A stretch of DNA of 6,295 bases from an uncultured Bacteroidales bacterium (lineage in GTDB: Bacteria > Bacteroidota > Bacteroidia > Bacteroidales > UBA932). The position numbers and the translations under genes were made by a program. How positions within the stretch are numbered: the first letter of the stretch is position 1; every line of letters starts with the position of its first letter. Where the stretch lies: assembly GCA_946187365.1 (NCBI GenBank), contig CAMHRD010000072.1, positions 1-6,295 on the forward strand. The letters are read 5' to 3'. The notes under the pieces were generated by a model that made no database searches, had not been told where the DNA came from, and was given only the letters and a program-made list of their open reading frames with translations. Shown here piece after piece: positions 1-6,295 of this stretch.

Positions 1-308
1 CGCCCCGGAGCGGGCAAAGCCTCAACTTATCCTTTTAATCTTTCGGAACTTTAAAGGAGTCCGTTCCGGCATTTCTCTTTAGATGATACCCCGTATGCCT
101 TGCCCAAGAGAACTGAAAGCAGGGCGGGATACTCGTCCGAAGGTCCTTGACCCTCAAGGATTAAGCGCGTCTGCTTGGCAGATTACGCAGCGAGTGCATA
201 GTTGTTGTTGCCAACTAATGGCTGAAAGTTGAAGTTTAAAGAGCTCTTCTTCCAACGCTCTGCACGCTTGCTGACCAATTAATCTGATGTCAAAACCAGA
301 ACACCCCC
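1..308 (-). ncRNA. ssrA: tmRNA (transfer-messenger RNA), 5' part; 3' end beyond left window edge
   Basis: tmRNA rescues ribosomes stalled on broken mRNAs: it acts as an alanyl-tRNA mimic and then as a short mRNA that adds a degradation tag. Read on the minus strand, the RNA begins near 308 with GGGGGUGUUCUGGUUUUGAC, the conserved 5' half of the tRNA-like domain (acceptor strand followed by the UGG..UUGAC block). About 95 bases later comes a tag reading frame, GNNNYALAA then UAA (183-212), preceded by UUAGUU, which resembles the UAGUC that sets the resume codon in E. coli. Just after the tag stop, UCUGC-CAA-GCAGA (170-182) can fold as a hairpin, as can CCUUGA-GGG-UCAAGG (145-159); CGGAAC and GUUCCG further down look like a pseudoknot helix. 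The 3' T-arm and acceptor strand are not in the window, so about 50-100 bases are probably missing. The exact 5' nucleotide is inferred from the acceptor stem. It lies 60 bases downstream of the dehydrogenase gene on the same strand. Confidence 0.93.
183..212 (-). other. tmRNA proteolysis-tag reading frame (GNNNYALAA-stop)
   Basis: The resume codon is read as GGC at 210-212, followed by AAC AAC AAC TAT GCA CTC GCT GCG and the stop TAA at 183-185. The ending YALAA is the classic ClpXP-type degron seen on tmRNA tags; the Asn-rich start is close to the GENNYALAA and GETNYALAA tags known from Bacteroidota. This frame is what identifies the flanking non-coding sequence as tmRNA. The tag is added to the C-terminus of stalled nascent proteins, after an alanine carried by tmRNA itself. 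The resume codon is set by analogy with other tmRNAs, not by experiment. Confidence 0.92.
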
Positions 309-368
309 AATGTGTGCGTCTTGCATGGTCGCTTTAATTAGATGCAAAAATATTCAAATAGTTGCATT
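309..368 (-). promoter_or_regulatory. AT-rich ssrA upstream region with three phased TTGCAT/ATGCAA hexamers; probable promoter
   Basis: This 60-base gap separates the dehydrogenase stop codon from the tmRNA 5' end. It holds TTGCAT at 321-326, ATGCAA at 342-347 and TTGCAT at 362-367, giving centres 21 and 20 bases apart in alternating orientation. A TTTG (355-358, minus strand) and a TAATTAAAG (332-340, minus strand) could be promoter elements, but the 14-base spacing between them is shorter than the roughly 19-21 bases of the Bacteroides TTTG / TAnnTTTG promoter. I therefore cannot place the boxes with confidence. The abundance expected of tmRNA argues for its own promoter here. There is no convincing intrinsic terminator for the upstream gene, so read-through into ssrA followed by 5' processing is also possible. 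Confidence 0.35.
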
Positions 369-3203
369 TTACAATGCCTTTGGAGTGGAGGCCTCGTCTA
401 CAAGGTAGAGCAGGTTCTTGAAGAGGATGCCGCTGTGGTCCGTCAGACCTACTTCGCAGGTGCGGCTGGTGGCGTAGCCCTCTGTGCAGCCCTCTACCTG
501 GTTCTTTAAGTCTCTGAGTCCCCAATCGTTGAGTTCAGGTGTGAAGAATCCCTTGTCTCCTGCAAATCCGCAGCAGTTGGTATCCATTACCTTAACCTTT
601 GTAGCACAGAGGTTTGCAATATCTACAATATCCTTATCTACGCCCAGTTTCTTGGAGGTACATACTGCAAATACTGCTATGCTTCTGTCTATCTTGTTGA
701 TATTCAGACGTGGAATGAGGAACTTCTTTGTAAACTCTGCCGGCTCGTAGAGTGTGAGCTTATCTCCAAAGTTGCTCTTTGCGGTGTAAAGGCAAGGTGT
801 CATATCTGAGAGGATAGGGAGTTTGCCATCTTCAGATGCCTCTTTGAGTGCTTCATAGAGGTTGTTGCTCAGGTACTTGCCGGCCTTTACATAGCCCTTG
901 CTGGAGAAGGCCATTCCGCAGCAGAGGTGCTTGAGGTTCTTTGGATATACAACATCATAACCTGCTTTACGGAGCAACTGGTCTGTGAGTTTTGTAAGAG
1001 TTCTTGCATCTTTCTGCTCCTTGCTGTTACCCATTGAACGGGTGAGGCAGCTTGGGAAGTAAACAACTTTCTCTCTGTTGCCTGCGTTCTCTGTTCCCTC
1101 CAGCTTAGCACTTGATATTCTGCTGTTTCCGGCTGGGAAACTTGGATTCCATCTTGGTATGAGTTTGGTAATCTTTCTTGCAAGGCCCGCAAAGAAGCCC
1201 ATAACTCTCTTACCCATAATGATTCTGAGGGCGTAGGAGATGTTCCAGGCTGCTCTCATCCACCATACAACTCTGTTCCAGTTCTTTGCAAGATTGGTTG
1301 CCTTATCTTCCTGTTTCTCTGTATGTGACTGGTGACGTAACTCCTTGGTAAGCTTTCCGTTATCTACTTTAACAGGGCAGGCTACGGCACAGAGGGAATC
1401 TGTTGCGCAGGTAACCTCTCCAAGGTACTTGTACTTCTGGAGCATAATGGCCAGATCTGCCTCATTGGTGCCGCTTCTCTGCAGACGGGTAATCTCTCTG
1501 TAGGCTGCAACCCTCTGTCTTGGAGAGAAGGTCAAACCCTCTGATACGCAGTTCTTTTCACAGAAGCCGCACTCCATGCACTTATCTATGGTCTCCGTTG
1601 TCTGAGGACAAGGTTTGAGGTTCTTTATATGAGCGGCCGGGTCTGTGTTGAGGATTACTCCAGGGTTCATAATTCCCTTAGGGTCTATGAGTTGCTTAAT
1701 CTCCTTCATTAAGGCGTAAGCCTGCTCTCCCCACTCCTTCTCCACAAACGGAGCCATATTTCTGCCGGTTCCGTGCTCTGCCTTGAGTGAGCCGTCATAC
1801 TTTGTAACTACAAGATCTACAACATCATCCATGAATTTTGCATACTTCTTAACCTCTGCCTCGTTTCCAAAATCCTGGTTGAACATAAAGTGGAGGTTAC
1901 CTGCAAGGGCGTGTCCGAAGATTACCGCATCACTGTAACCGTCTCTGTCAAAGAGCTCTCTGAGGTCTGTAACCGCCTCACCCAGGCGAGGTACAGGGAA
2001 ACAGATATCCTCAATTATTGCAGTGGTTCCAACCTTCCTCATTCCCGCAACCGTTGGAAGCGTCTCTTTTCTAACCTTCCACAGTGTTGCCTGTTCCTTT
2101 TCATCCATGGTGAATTCAAAAGGAACCACAGTCTCAAACTGAGAGAGAACGGCTGTAAGTCTCTTAATCTTACCAAGTAAAGACGGTTTATCCTCTTCTG
2201 TTATCTCCACCAGAAGTCCGCAGGCTCCATCCGGCAGGGTCTTCAAAAACTCCGGTACGCCGGCAGCATTTTCTACAGATTTTATGGAGGCGCGGTCTAT
2301 GAGTTCAACTGCGGAAACAGGGTTCTGCTTAAGTTGCTGAACGGCCTCACAGGCAATCCTTATGGTTGGGAAGATAACCAGCGCCAACGCCTTGAATTTG
2401 AGGTTGTCTACGGTGTTGTAAGTGATGCTGGATATGAAGGCAAGAGTTCCCTCGCTGCCTATCATAAGGTGCTTGAGAATATCTATTCCGTCTGAGTAAT
2501 CTACAAAAGCGTTGAGTGAATAACCGGTAGTATTCTTAATCTTGTACTTGCGCTCTATCCTCTCTTTCAGAGTGTTATCTGCCATTATCCTCTTTGAAAT
2601 CTTCTCCAGCCCCTCAACAATATCTGCATGACGGCGGCGGAAAACATTGACAGACTCTGCTTTGGAAGTATCAAGGTCTGTTCCGTCCGGAAGTATGATA
2701 TTTATATCCGCGATGGTTTTATAGGAGTTTTGGCTTGTACCACAGCACATTCCGCTGGCGTTGTTTGCCGCAATACCTCCAATCATTGCGGAGTCTATTG
2801 AAGCAGGGTCCGGACCAATCTTCTTTCCGTACTTTGCCAGCAGGCGGTTGGCCATTGCACCTCTGATTCCCGGCTCAAGACGTATGCGTTCTCCGTGAGG
2901 AGCTATGGCGTGCTTTCTGAATCCGTGGGTGCAGACTACGAGTACGGAGTCTGAGATTGACTGACCGCTGAGAGATGTTCCCGCTGCTCTGAAAGTCAAT
3001 GGAATAGCCATCTGATTGGCTGCCATCATTATCTGCCTTACCTCTGTGGAGGAGTAGGCTCTTACCACCATCTTTGGAATGAGGCGGTAGAAAGATGCGT
3101 CTGTTCCAAAGGCCAGTGTTGTGAGAGGATCGTGAAAGATTCTCTCTTTAGGGATAAATGCTGTTAGTTTCTCGTAAAATTCCTGATACTTTCCGGTTAG
3201 CAT
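369..3203 (-). CDS. FAD-binding and (Fe-S)-binding oxidoreductase, D-2-hydroxyacid dehydrogenase type (YdiJ / D-lactate dehydrogenase-like), 944 aa
   Basis: Predicted flavo-iron-sulfur dehydrogenase that oxidises a D-2-hydroxyacid (D-lactate, D-2-hydroxyglutarate or glycolate are the family's substrates) and passes electrons through Fe-S clusters. The N-terminal PCMH-type FAD domain (about 40-265) shows RAAGTSLSGQ at 72-81, GPDPAS at 130-135, IGGIAANNASG at 141-151 and GSEGTLAF at 249-256. The FAD-oxidase C-terminal domain (about 268-520) has FGHALAGNLH at 429-438, EHGTGRNM at 476-483 and MNPGVIL at 512-518. A ferredoxin-like part follows: Cys542, 545, 548, 552 (CX2CX2CX3C), then Cys599, 605, 609-Pro. 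The last third carries two cysteine-rich CCG modules like those of GlpC, LldE/LutA and heterodisulfide reductase: Cys719 with Cys761-Cys762-Gly, and Cys848 with Cys877-Cys878-Gly. The length fits the single-chain fused form. No signal peptide or clear membrane span is seen, so it is probably cytoplasmic or peripheral to the membrane. ATG start, 7 bases after the thioredoxin-like gene, with an A-rich leader. Family firm; substrate unresolved. Confidence 0.93.
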   Translation of the reverse strand: MLTGKYQEFYEKLTAFIPKERIFHDPLTTLAFGTDASFYRLIPKMVVRAYSSTEVRQIMMAANQMAIPLTFRAAGTSLSGQSISDSVLVVCTHGFRKHAIAPHGERIRLEPGIRGAMANRLLAKYGKKIGPDPASIDSAMIGGIAANNASGMCCGTSQNSYKTIADINIILPDGTDLDTSKAESVNVFRRRHADIVEGLEKISKRIMADNTLKERIERKYKIKNTTGYSLNAFVDYSDGIDILKHLMIGSEGTLAFISSITYNTVDNLKFKALALVIFPTIRIACEAVQQLKQNPVSAVELIDRASIKSVENAAGVPEFLKTLPDGACGLLVEITEEDKPSLLGKIKRLTAVLSQFETVVPFEFTMDEKEQATLWKVRKETLPTVAGMRKVGTTAIIEDICFPVPRLGEAVTDLRELFDRDGYSDAVIFGHALAGNLHFMFNQDFGNEAEVKKYAKFMDDVVDLVVTKYDGSLKAEHGTGRNMAPFVEKEWGEQAYALMKEIKQLIDPKGIMNPGVILNTDPAAHIKNLKPCPQTTETIDKCMECGFCEKNCVSEGLTFSPRQRVAAYREITRLQRSGTNEADLAIMLQKYKYLGEVTCATDSLCAVACPVKVDNGKLTKELRHQSHTEKQEDKATNLAKNWNRVVWWMRAAWNISYALRIIMGKRVMGFFAGLARKITKLIPRWNPSFPAGNSRISSAKLEGTENAGNREKVVYFPSCLTRSMGNSKEQKDARTLTKLTDQLLRKAGYDVVYPKNLKHLCCGMAFSSKGYVKAGKYLSNNLYEALKEASEDGKLPILSDMTPCLYTAKSNFGDKLTLYEPAEFTKKFLIPRLNINKIDRSIAVFAVCTSKKLGVDKDIVDIANLCATKVKVMDTNCCGFAGDKGFFTPELNDWGLRDLKNQVEGCTEGYATSRTCEVGLTDHSGILFKNLLYLVDEASTPKAL

Positions 3204-3210
3204 ATTGTTT

Positions 3211-5325
3211 CTATTTTATAGTTTCTTCTAAAAGTTTTGCCAGATCATCTGCGCTTATATCCTTGGCAATTACCGTGTTATCACTATCTAAAAGATATAT
3301 GTGCGGAACGGATGATATGTCATATTTCTCTGCCAGGCAGCCAAGTTGTTCCCTGTCATACAGTTGGCGGAACAGTAAGTTGTGTTCGTTTACATAGTGT
3401 CTCCAATCCTTTTTGTTGCTTCCTACATAAATACCTGTAAACGAGACTTTATTGCCATATTTCCAATATGATTTCTTAATAGATTCCAACATCTCAGAGC
3501 ATACTCCGCAGGTAGTGCTGTAGAAGAATAGTACTTTCTTCTTATCTCCCCAAAGCAGAGAAGCGGGGTTGTCTGCAATGTCATAGAGCTGAACATCTGT
3601 TGCCTTCTCACCCAACTTGTTCATTTTGAAGACTCTTACAGCGTCACAAACTCTTTCTGCAAAGATATTTCCCTTCCACTCGTCCATCTTCTTGCAGATG
3701 TATTTTTCTCCCAAATAGGCGGCGGCCTCCTGGTTAGGATAGTAGCCCGATGATGCCAGGTATAAATATGTTATTCTTATTAACTCCTCATCTCTAGGCA
3801 TATAGAGCTGAGAGAGTATTTTGTCTACGGTAGCCTTTGCAAGTACTATATCTTCATTTCCAAAGGAGAGATCTTTACTCCGAGGGAAGATATCTGTGAG
3901 TAACTTTATCTGTTTCTGAGCCGTCTGTTCATTGCTCTTAAGGAGTGTATTTAAGGATGACGTTCTGAGGTTTCTTCCTATTATCCTTTGATTATAATCC
4001 AAAAGGAACATCTTTGGAGTGCTTACAACTCCGTAACTTACAGGGAAATTACTCTCTCTGTTTATATCCGCCACATCTGTTCTTATAACAAGAGGATTGG
4101 TGATGGTGAATTTCTCATTGAGGTACTCTTTCCACTTTTTCTCATCAGTTCCGGTATACACAGTGTACAAATTGATTGGGGCAGAAGAGTATTGATTGAG
4201 CAGTTCTACCAGCCGTGGAGTTTCTTCTTTACAGTAGTTGCAATCATCTGAGAAGAAGTAAATTATGGTTGTCTCTCCGCGCATCTGGCTAAGCTCCTGA
4301 ACAGTGTTGGCAGTATCTTTTAGGGCAAGAGGCGGTGCGGTTTTCCCCAGCAGAGTGCTCTCATTTGTCAGAACGTAGTATCTTGCCTCATTCATGAGTT
4401 CTGAGTTGGCGAATGACTCTGATGAAAGGATGTATTTCTTTGCAACATAGACCGCTGCAGATGCGTCTGCCATCATCTTGGATTTGGAGAAATGGTCAAA
4501 CGCCATCTTTATTATGGCATTCTTTAGCGGTTCGTAGGTTAAGTATCTGTTTGTAAGAAGGTAATCTATAAGGCTTTCTGAAATTTCCGGTTTTATAGAG
4601 GCGGAACTTAGCATGGTCATATATGCTCTCATTCCGGATGAGGTGTAGAGGATTCTCTCATCTGCCAAAGCAATCTTTTTACCATTGTCAGAAAACGGAA
4701 GATGTAATTTGTTCAAAAGCAGGGAAGCCAGTGAATTGGGAACCTCTTTCTCTGCCTGGAAGGCAAGCTGTTTTGAGTAGTTCTTATCGTATTTGGCAAG
4801 TCTGCTGTAAAACTGTAAAGGGATAATGATGTCATTTTCAGAGATTTTCTTCTCTCTTTTCCCCTTTACTCTTTCAAATTCCTGGAACCTCTTCTCTGAG
4901 GGCAGTGCACGGTAACTCTCCTTAAAATCATTGCCGGCGGAAGAAGAGTAAAAGATCTTAAAAAGCTGACCTCCTCTCTTGGCAGAGATTATATATTCAC
5001 CTGCGGTAAATATGCCCTTCTCCTGAGCAGGATAGGTGGCAATAGGGTAGGTAGGGCCAACAAAAGACGCCCTAAGTTTTCTATCGAGAGTAGCAGAGTC
5101 TATAACAATGCCGCTTAAATCATCCCAGCTGAACTTACTCAAATATAGCGTATCTCCCTTTGAAAGGGTGGGGGTAGAGCATTCCTTAAGATCTATCGTG
5201 ATTTTGTATTTGCCTGAGGGAATGAGGGTAGGGGTGGCCTGGCCGCTCAATTTTGCAGGCACAAGGAGTGCAAAAAGGAGCAGGGTGAAAATAACTCTCT
5301 TAACCGTGTAAGATAGTTTTGCCAC
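3211..5325 (-). CDS. Exported protein with two TlpA/thioredoxin-like domains (DUF4369/DUF5106-like architecture), 704 aa
   Basis: Probable periplasmic thiol-disulfide oxidoreductase; its partner proteins are unknown. A signal peptide is visible: basic KR at 9-10, a hydrophobic stretch at 11-23 and a likely cut after the SGQA near 30, with no lipobox cysteine. A beta-rich segment (about 38-130) resembles DUF4369, which often precedes TlpA domains in Bacteroidota. A helical segment (about 195-320, DUF5106-like) leads into thioredoxin domain 1 (about 325-460) with the CNYC active site (362-365) and cis-proline in STP (435-437). A second helical segment (about 485-565) leads into thioredoxin domain 2 (about 570-704) with CGVC (606-609) and SVP (672-674). 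Helical-plus-thioredoxin thus appears twice, suggesting internal duplication. The start is GTG (5323-5325) overlapping the coaD stop by one base. The next in-frame methionine is residue 232, beyond the signal peptide, which supports GTG. AAAGGA (5338-5343) is a possible ribosome site, 12 bases upstream. Family names are from memory of motifs. Confidence 0.88.
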   Translation of the reverse strand: MAKLSYTVKRVIFTLLLFALLVPAKLSGQATPTLIPSGKYKITIDLKECSTPTLSKGDTLYLSKFSWDDLSGIVIDSATLDRKLRASFVGPTYPIATYPAQEKGIFTAGEYIISAKRGGQLFKIFYSSSAGNDFKESYRALPSEKRFQEFERVKGKREKKISENDIIIPLQFYSRLAKYDKNYSKQLAFQAEKEVPNSLASLLLNKLHLPFSDNGKKIALADERILYTSSGMRAYMTMLSSASIKPEISESLIDYLLTNRYLTYEPLKNAIIKMAFDHFSKSKMMADASAAVYVAKKYILSSESFANSELMNEARYYVLTNESTLLGKTAPPLALKDTANTVQELSQMRGETTIIYFFSDDCNYCKEETPRLVELLNQYSSAPINLYTVYTGTDEKKWKEYLNEKFTITNPLVIRTDVADINRESNFPVSYGVVSTPKMFLLDYNQRIIGRNLRTSSLNTLLKSNEQTAQKQIKLLTDIFPRSKDLSFGNEDIVLAKATVDKILSQLYMPRDEELIRITYLYLASSGYYPNQEAAAYLGEKYICKKMDEWKGNIFAERVCDAVRVFKMNKLGEKATDVQLYDIADNPASLLWGDKKKVLFFYSTTCGVCSEMLESIKKSYWKYGNKVSFTGIYVGSNKKDWRHYVNEHNLLFRQLYDREQLGCLAEKYDISSVPHIYLLDSDNTVIAKDISADDLAKLLEETIK

Positions 5326-5825
5326 TACTTTTTCAGTTCCTTTCTCTGTTTGATATACTTTTTGATATCCAGTCCTTTAGGCAGGAATGGGGTTGCGTCT
5401 CCGTTGTGGATGAGCACATCCCTTACAACTGTAGATGAGATGAAGGAGTACTCATGGCTGGCCTGAACGTAAACGGTTACAATATCCGGGTCCATAACCT
5501 TGTTGGCCTGTGCTATAACTCCTTCAAACTCAAAGTCTGTGGTGGTTCTCAGTCCTCTTACTATGAAGTTGACTCCCAGGCGGTGGCAGAGGTCTATGGT
5601 AAGTTCCTTGTAGCAGCAGACGTCTACTCTTTTGCCAAAAGGTTTTACGGAGTCTTTGATGATTTTTATTCTGATATCTACCGGGAACCAGCCGCTTGTG
5701 GCTTTGTTGCTGTTGTATCCCACTGCAACTATCACTTTGTCAAAGAGTTTCAGTGCAGATTCCAGTACATCCAGATGTCCAAGAGTAAAGGGGTCAAATG
5801 ATCCCGGAAAAATTGCAGTACGCAT
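5325..5825 (-). CDS. coaD: Phosphopantetheine adenylyltransferase (PPAT, CoaD), 166 aa
   Basis: Catalyses the penultimate step of coenzyme A synthesis: ATP + 4'-phosphopantetheine gives dephospho-CoA + diphosphate, in the cytosol; the bacterial enzyme is typically a hexamer. Numbered from the ATG, the nucleotidyltransferase signature GSFDPFTLGH is at 8-17 (the T/HxGH motif that binds ATP phosphates), VRGLR at 89-93 matches the conserved RGLR that lines the substrate site, and ISSTVVR at 129-135 is the C-terminal ISS(S/T)xVR ATP-binding motif. The length matches the family (about 160 residues). The frame can be opened 12 bases earlier at TTG (5835-5837), but ATG at 5823-5825 places the first strand (RTAIFPGSFDP) where other CoaD proteins begin and has GAGAGAAGA just upstream, so I chose ATG. 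The stop TAG shares its last base with the GTG of the next gene, indicating translational coupling. Essential housekeeping gene; all key motifs are intact. Confidence 0.97.
   Translation of the reverse strand: MRTAIFPGSFDPFTLGHLDVLESALKLFDKVIVAVGYNSNKATSGWFPVDIRIKIIKDSVKPFGKRVDVCCYKELTIDLCHRLGVNFIVRGLRTTTDFEFEGVIAQANKVMDPDIVTVYVQASHEYSFISSTVVRDVLIHNGDATPFLPKGLDIKKYIKQRKELKK
5338..5343 (-). promoter_or_regulatory. Possible Shine-Dalgarno-like AAAGGA for the GTG-started thioredoxin-like gene
   Basis: On the minus strand AAAGGA lies within the last codons of coaD, 12 bases upstream of the GTG start. The spacing is longer than the usual 5-9 bases, so it may contribute little. Re-initiation by ribosomes ending coaD at the TAGTG overlap is a simpler explanation for how a GTG start is used here. 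Confidence 0.3.
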
Positions 5826-5893
5826 ATCTTCTCTCAATTTTGCTTCTATTAACGTGTAAAATTAAGAAAAAGATTGAAGATATGGGCAAGGGG
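5826..5893. other. Short intergenic spacer between ung and coaD
   Basis: This 68-base AT-rich gap, read on the minus strand, contains a T-run (TCTTTTTCTTAATTTT) and then GTTAATAGAAGCAAAATTGAGAGAAG just before the coaD ATG. I see no G+C-rich hairpin preceding the T-run, so it is not a clear intrinsic terminator. No TAnnTTTG promoter box stands out. It could hold a weak promoter for the coaD operon, or the genes may be co-transcribed with ung. Confidence 0.4.
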
Positions 5894-6295
5894 CTAGAGG
5901 CTCCAGTCTATAGGGCTCTCTCCCTCTGCCATTAGGATGGAGTTGCACTTTGAGAAGTGACGGCAGCCAAAGAAGGCTCCGCCGGCAAGAGGTGACGGGT
6001 GAGCGGCCTCCAGTACGGTGTGCTTGGAGGTATCTATAAGAGCCTTCTTGCTCTTTGCAAAATTGCCCCAGAGCATAAAGACCACGCCGCTCTTACGCTC
6101 TGATATGGCGGAGATTACGCTGTCTGTAAAGGTGGTCCATCCAATCTTGCTGTGGGAGGCTGCGCAGTTGGCTCTTACCGTGAGGATGGCATTCAGAAGG
6201 AAGACTCCCTGTTTTGCCCACCCCTCAAGGTTTCCGCTCTTTCCGTAAAGAGATATGTTTAAGTCCTGCTCTATCTCCTTGAAGATGTTCTTAAG
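5894..6295 (-). CDS. ung: Uracil-DNA glycosylase, family 1 (UDG), C-terminal 133 residues; start beyond right edge
   Basis: UDG removes uracil from DNA (from dUTP misincorporation or cytosine deamination) and starts base-excision repair. The reading frame is open from the last base of the window to TAG at 5894-5896. Counting from the first visible residue, WAKQGVFLLNAILTVR (26-41) is the conserved strand and uracil-binding asparagine region (WAxQGVLLLN in the family); GWTTFTDSVI (52-61) and VVFMLWGNFAKSKK (71-84) are typical core segments; HPSPLAGGAFFGCRHFSKCN (99-118) holds the catalytic histidine and the minor-groove intercalation loop (HPSPLS..RGFFGC). All of these are intact. About 85-95 N-terminal residues, including the GQDPYH water-activating loop, are outside the window, so catalytic completeness cannot be confirmed. 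It points the same way as coaD, 68 bases upstream. Confidence 0.96.
   Translation of the reverse strand, partial: LKNIFKEIEQDLNISLYGKSGNLEGWAKQGVFLLNAILTVRANCAASHSKIGWTTFTDSVISAISERKSGVVFMLWGNFAKSKKALIDTSKHTVLEAAHPSPLAGGAFFGCRHFSKCNSILMAEGESPIDWSL

Noticed and set aside
332..358. Bacteroides-type promoter TTTG...TAATTAAAG upstream of ssrA
   Set aside because: The 14-base spacing is too short and the second box does not match TAnnTTTG; kept only as a low-confidence promoter region.
364..377. GCATT-TTAC-AATGC hairpin at the dehydrogenase stop codon, considered as a terminator
   Set aside because: The stem is only five pairs and AT-rich, and no U-run follows in the direction of transcription, so it does not meet the usual intrinsic terminator pattern.
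334..525. Minus-strand open frame of 63 codons crossing the end of the dehydrogenase gene
   Set aside because: Out of frame with the dehydrogenase, composition Arg/His/Gln-rich without motifs, and it runs into the ssrA promoter region.
644..750. Possible transmembrane anchor in the dehydrogenase (protein residues about 644-678)
   Set aside because: The segment is Trp/aromatic-rich but interrupted by several Arg and Lys, so amphipathic helices are likelier than a membrane span.
1890..2180. Plus-strand open frame of 96 codons inside the dehydrogenase gene
   Set aside because: Antisense to the continuous FAD-oxidase domain coding sequence; no family resemblance.
5454..5801. Plus-strand open frame of 115 codons opposite coaD
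   Set aside because: It lies wholly antisense to a well-supported coaD, has no recognisable motif and no separate leader; it is a shadow of the coding strand.
1..6295. CRISPR array, insertion sequence, phage or tRNA gene
   Set aside because: No direct-repeat array, terminal inverted repeats, transposase motifs or tRNA cloverleaf was seen on either strand apart from the tRNA-like 5' end of tmRNA.

Overview
The window looks like a chromosomal segment from a member of the Bacteroidota, probably Bacteroidales. The evidence is the tmRNA tag peptide (GNNNYALAA), A-rich gene leaders mostly without strong Shine-Dalgarno sequences, a Bacteroidota-style exported DUF4369/DUF5106-TlpA thioredoxin protein, and a single-chain FAD plus Fe-S dehydrogenase of a kind common in gut Bacteroidales. 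The assignment is inferred from sequence character, not from a database search. Everything with a supported function lies on the minus strand, so transcription runs from high to low coordinates.

In transcription order the layout is as follows. (1) The C-terminal 133 residues of uracil-DNA glycosylase (ung) enter from the right edge and stop at 5894. (2) A gap of 68 bases follows. (3) coaD (phosphopantetheine adenylyltransferase) occupies 5325-5825. (4) A 704-residue exported protein with two thioredoxin-fold domains occupies 3211-5325; it starts at GTG inside the coaD stop codon (TAGTG overlap). (5) After only 7 bases comes a 944-residue FAD/Fe-S oxidoreductase (369-3203) of the D-2-hydroxyacid (D-lactate, D-2-hydroxyglutarate, glycolate) dehydrogenase type. 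(6) A 60-base AT-rich gap carries three evenly spaced ATGCAA/TTGCAT hexamers. (7) The 5' 308 bases of tmRNA (ssrA) run off the left edge.

coaD, the thioredoxin-like gene and the dehydrogenase are packed tightly enough to be one operon. Their products do not share an obvious pathway: CoA synthesis, periplasmic thiol-disulfide chemistry and oxidation of a 2-hydroxyacid. The grouping may be mostly housekeeping co-transcription. The most unusual items are the internal duplication of a helical-plus-thioredoxin unit in the 704-residue protein, the phased hexamers upstream of ssrA, and the GTG start nested in the coaD stop. I found no transposon, CRISPR array, phage gene or tRNA, and no clear candidate for an entirely new system.
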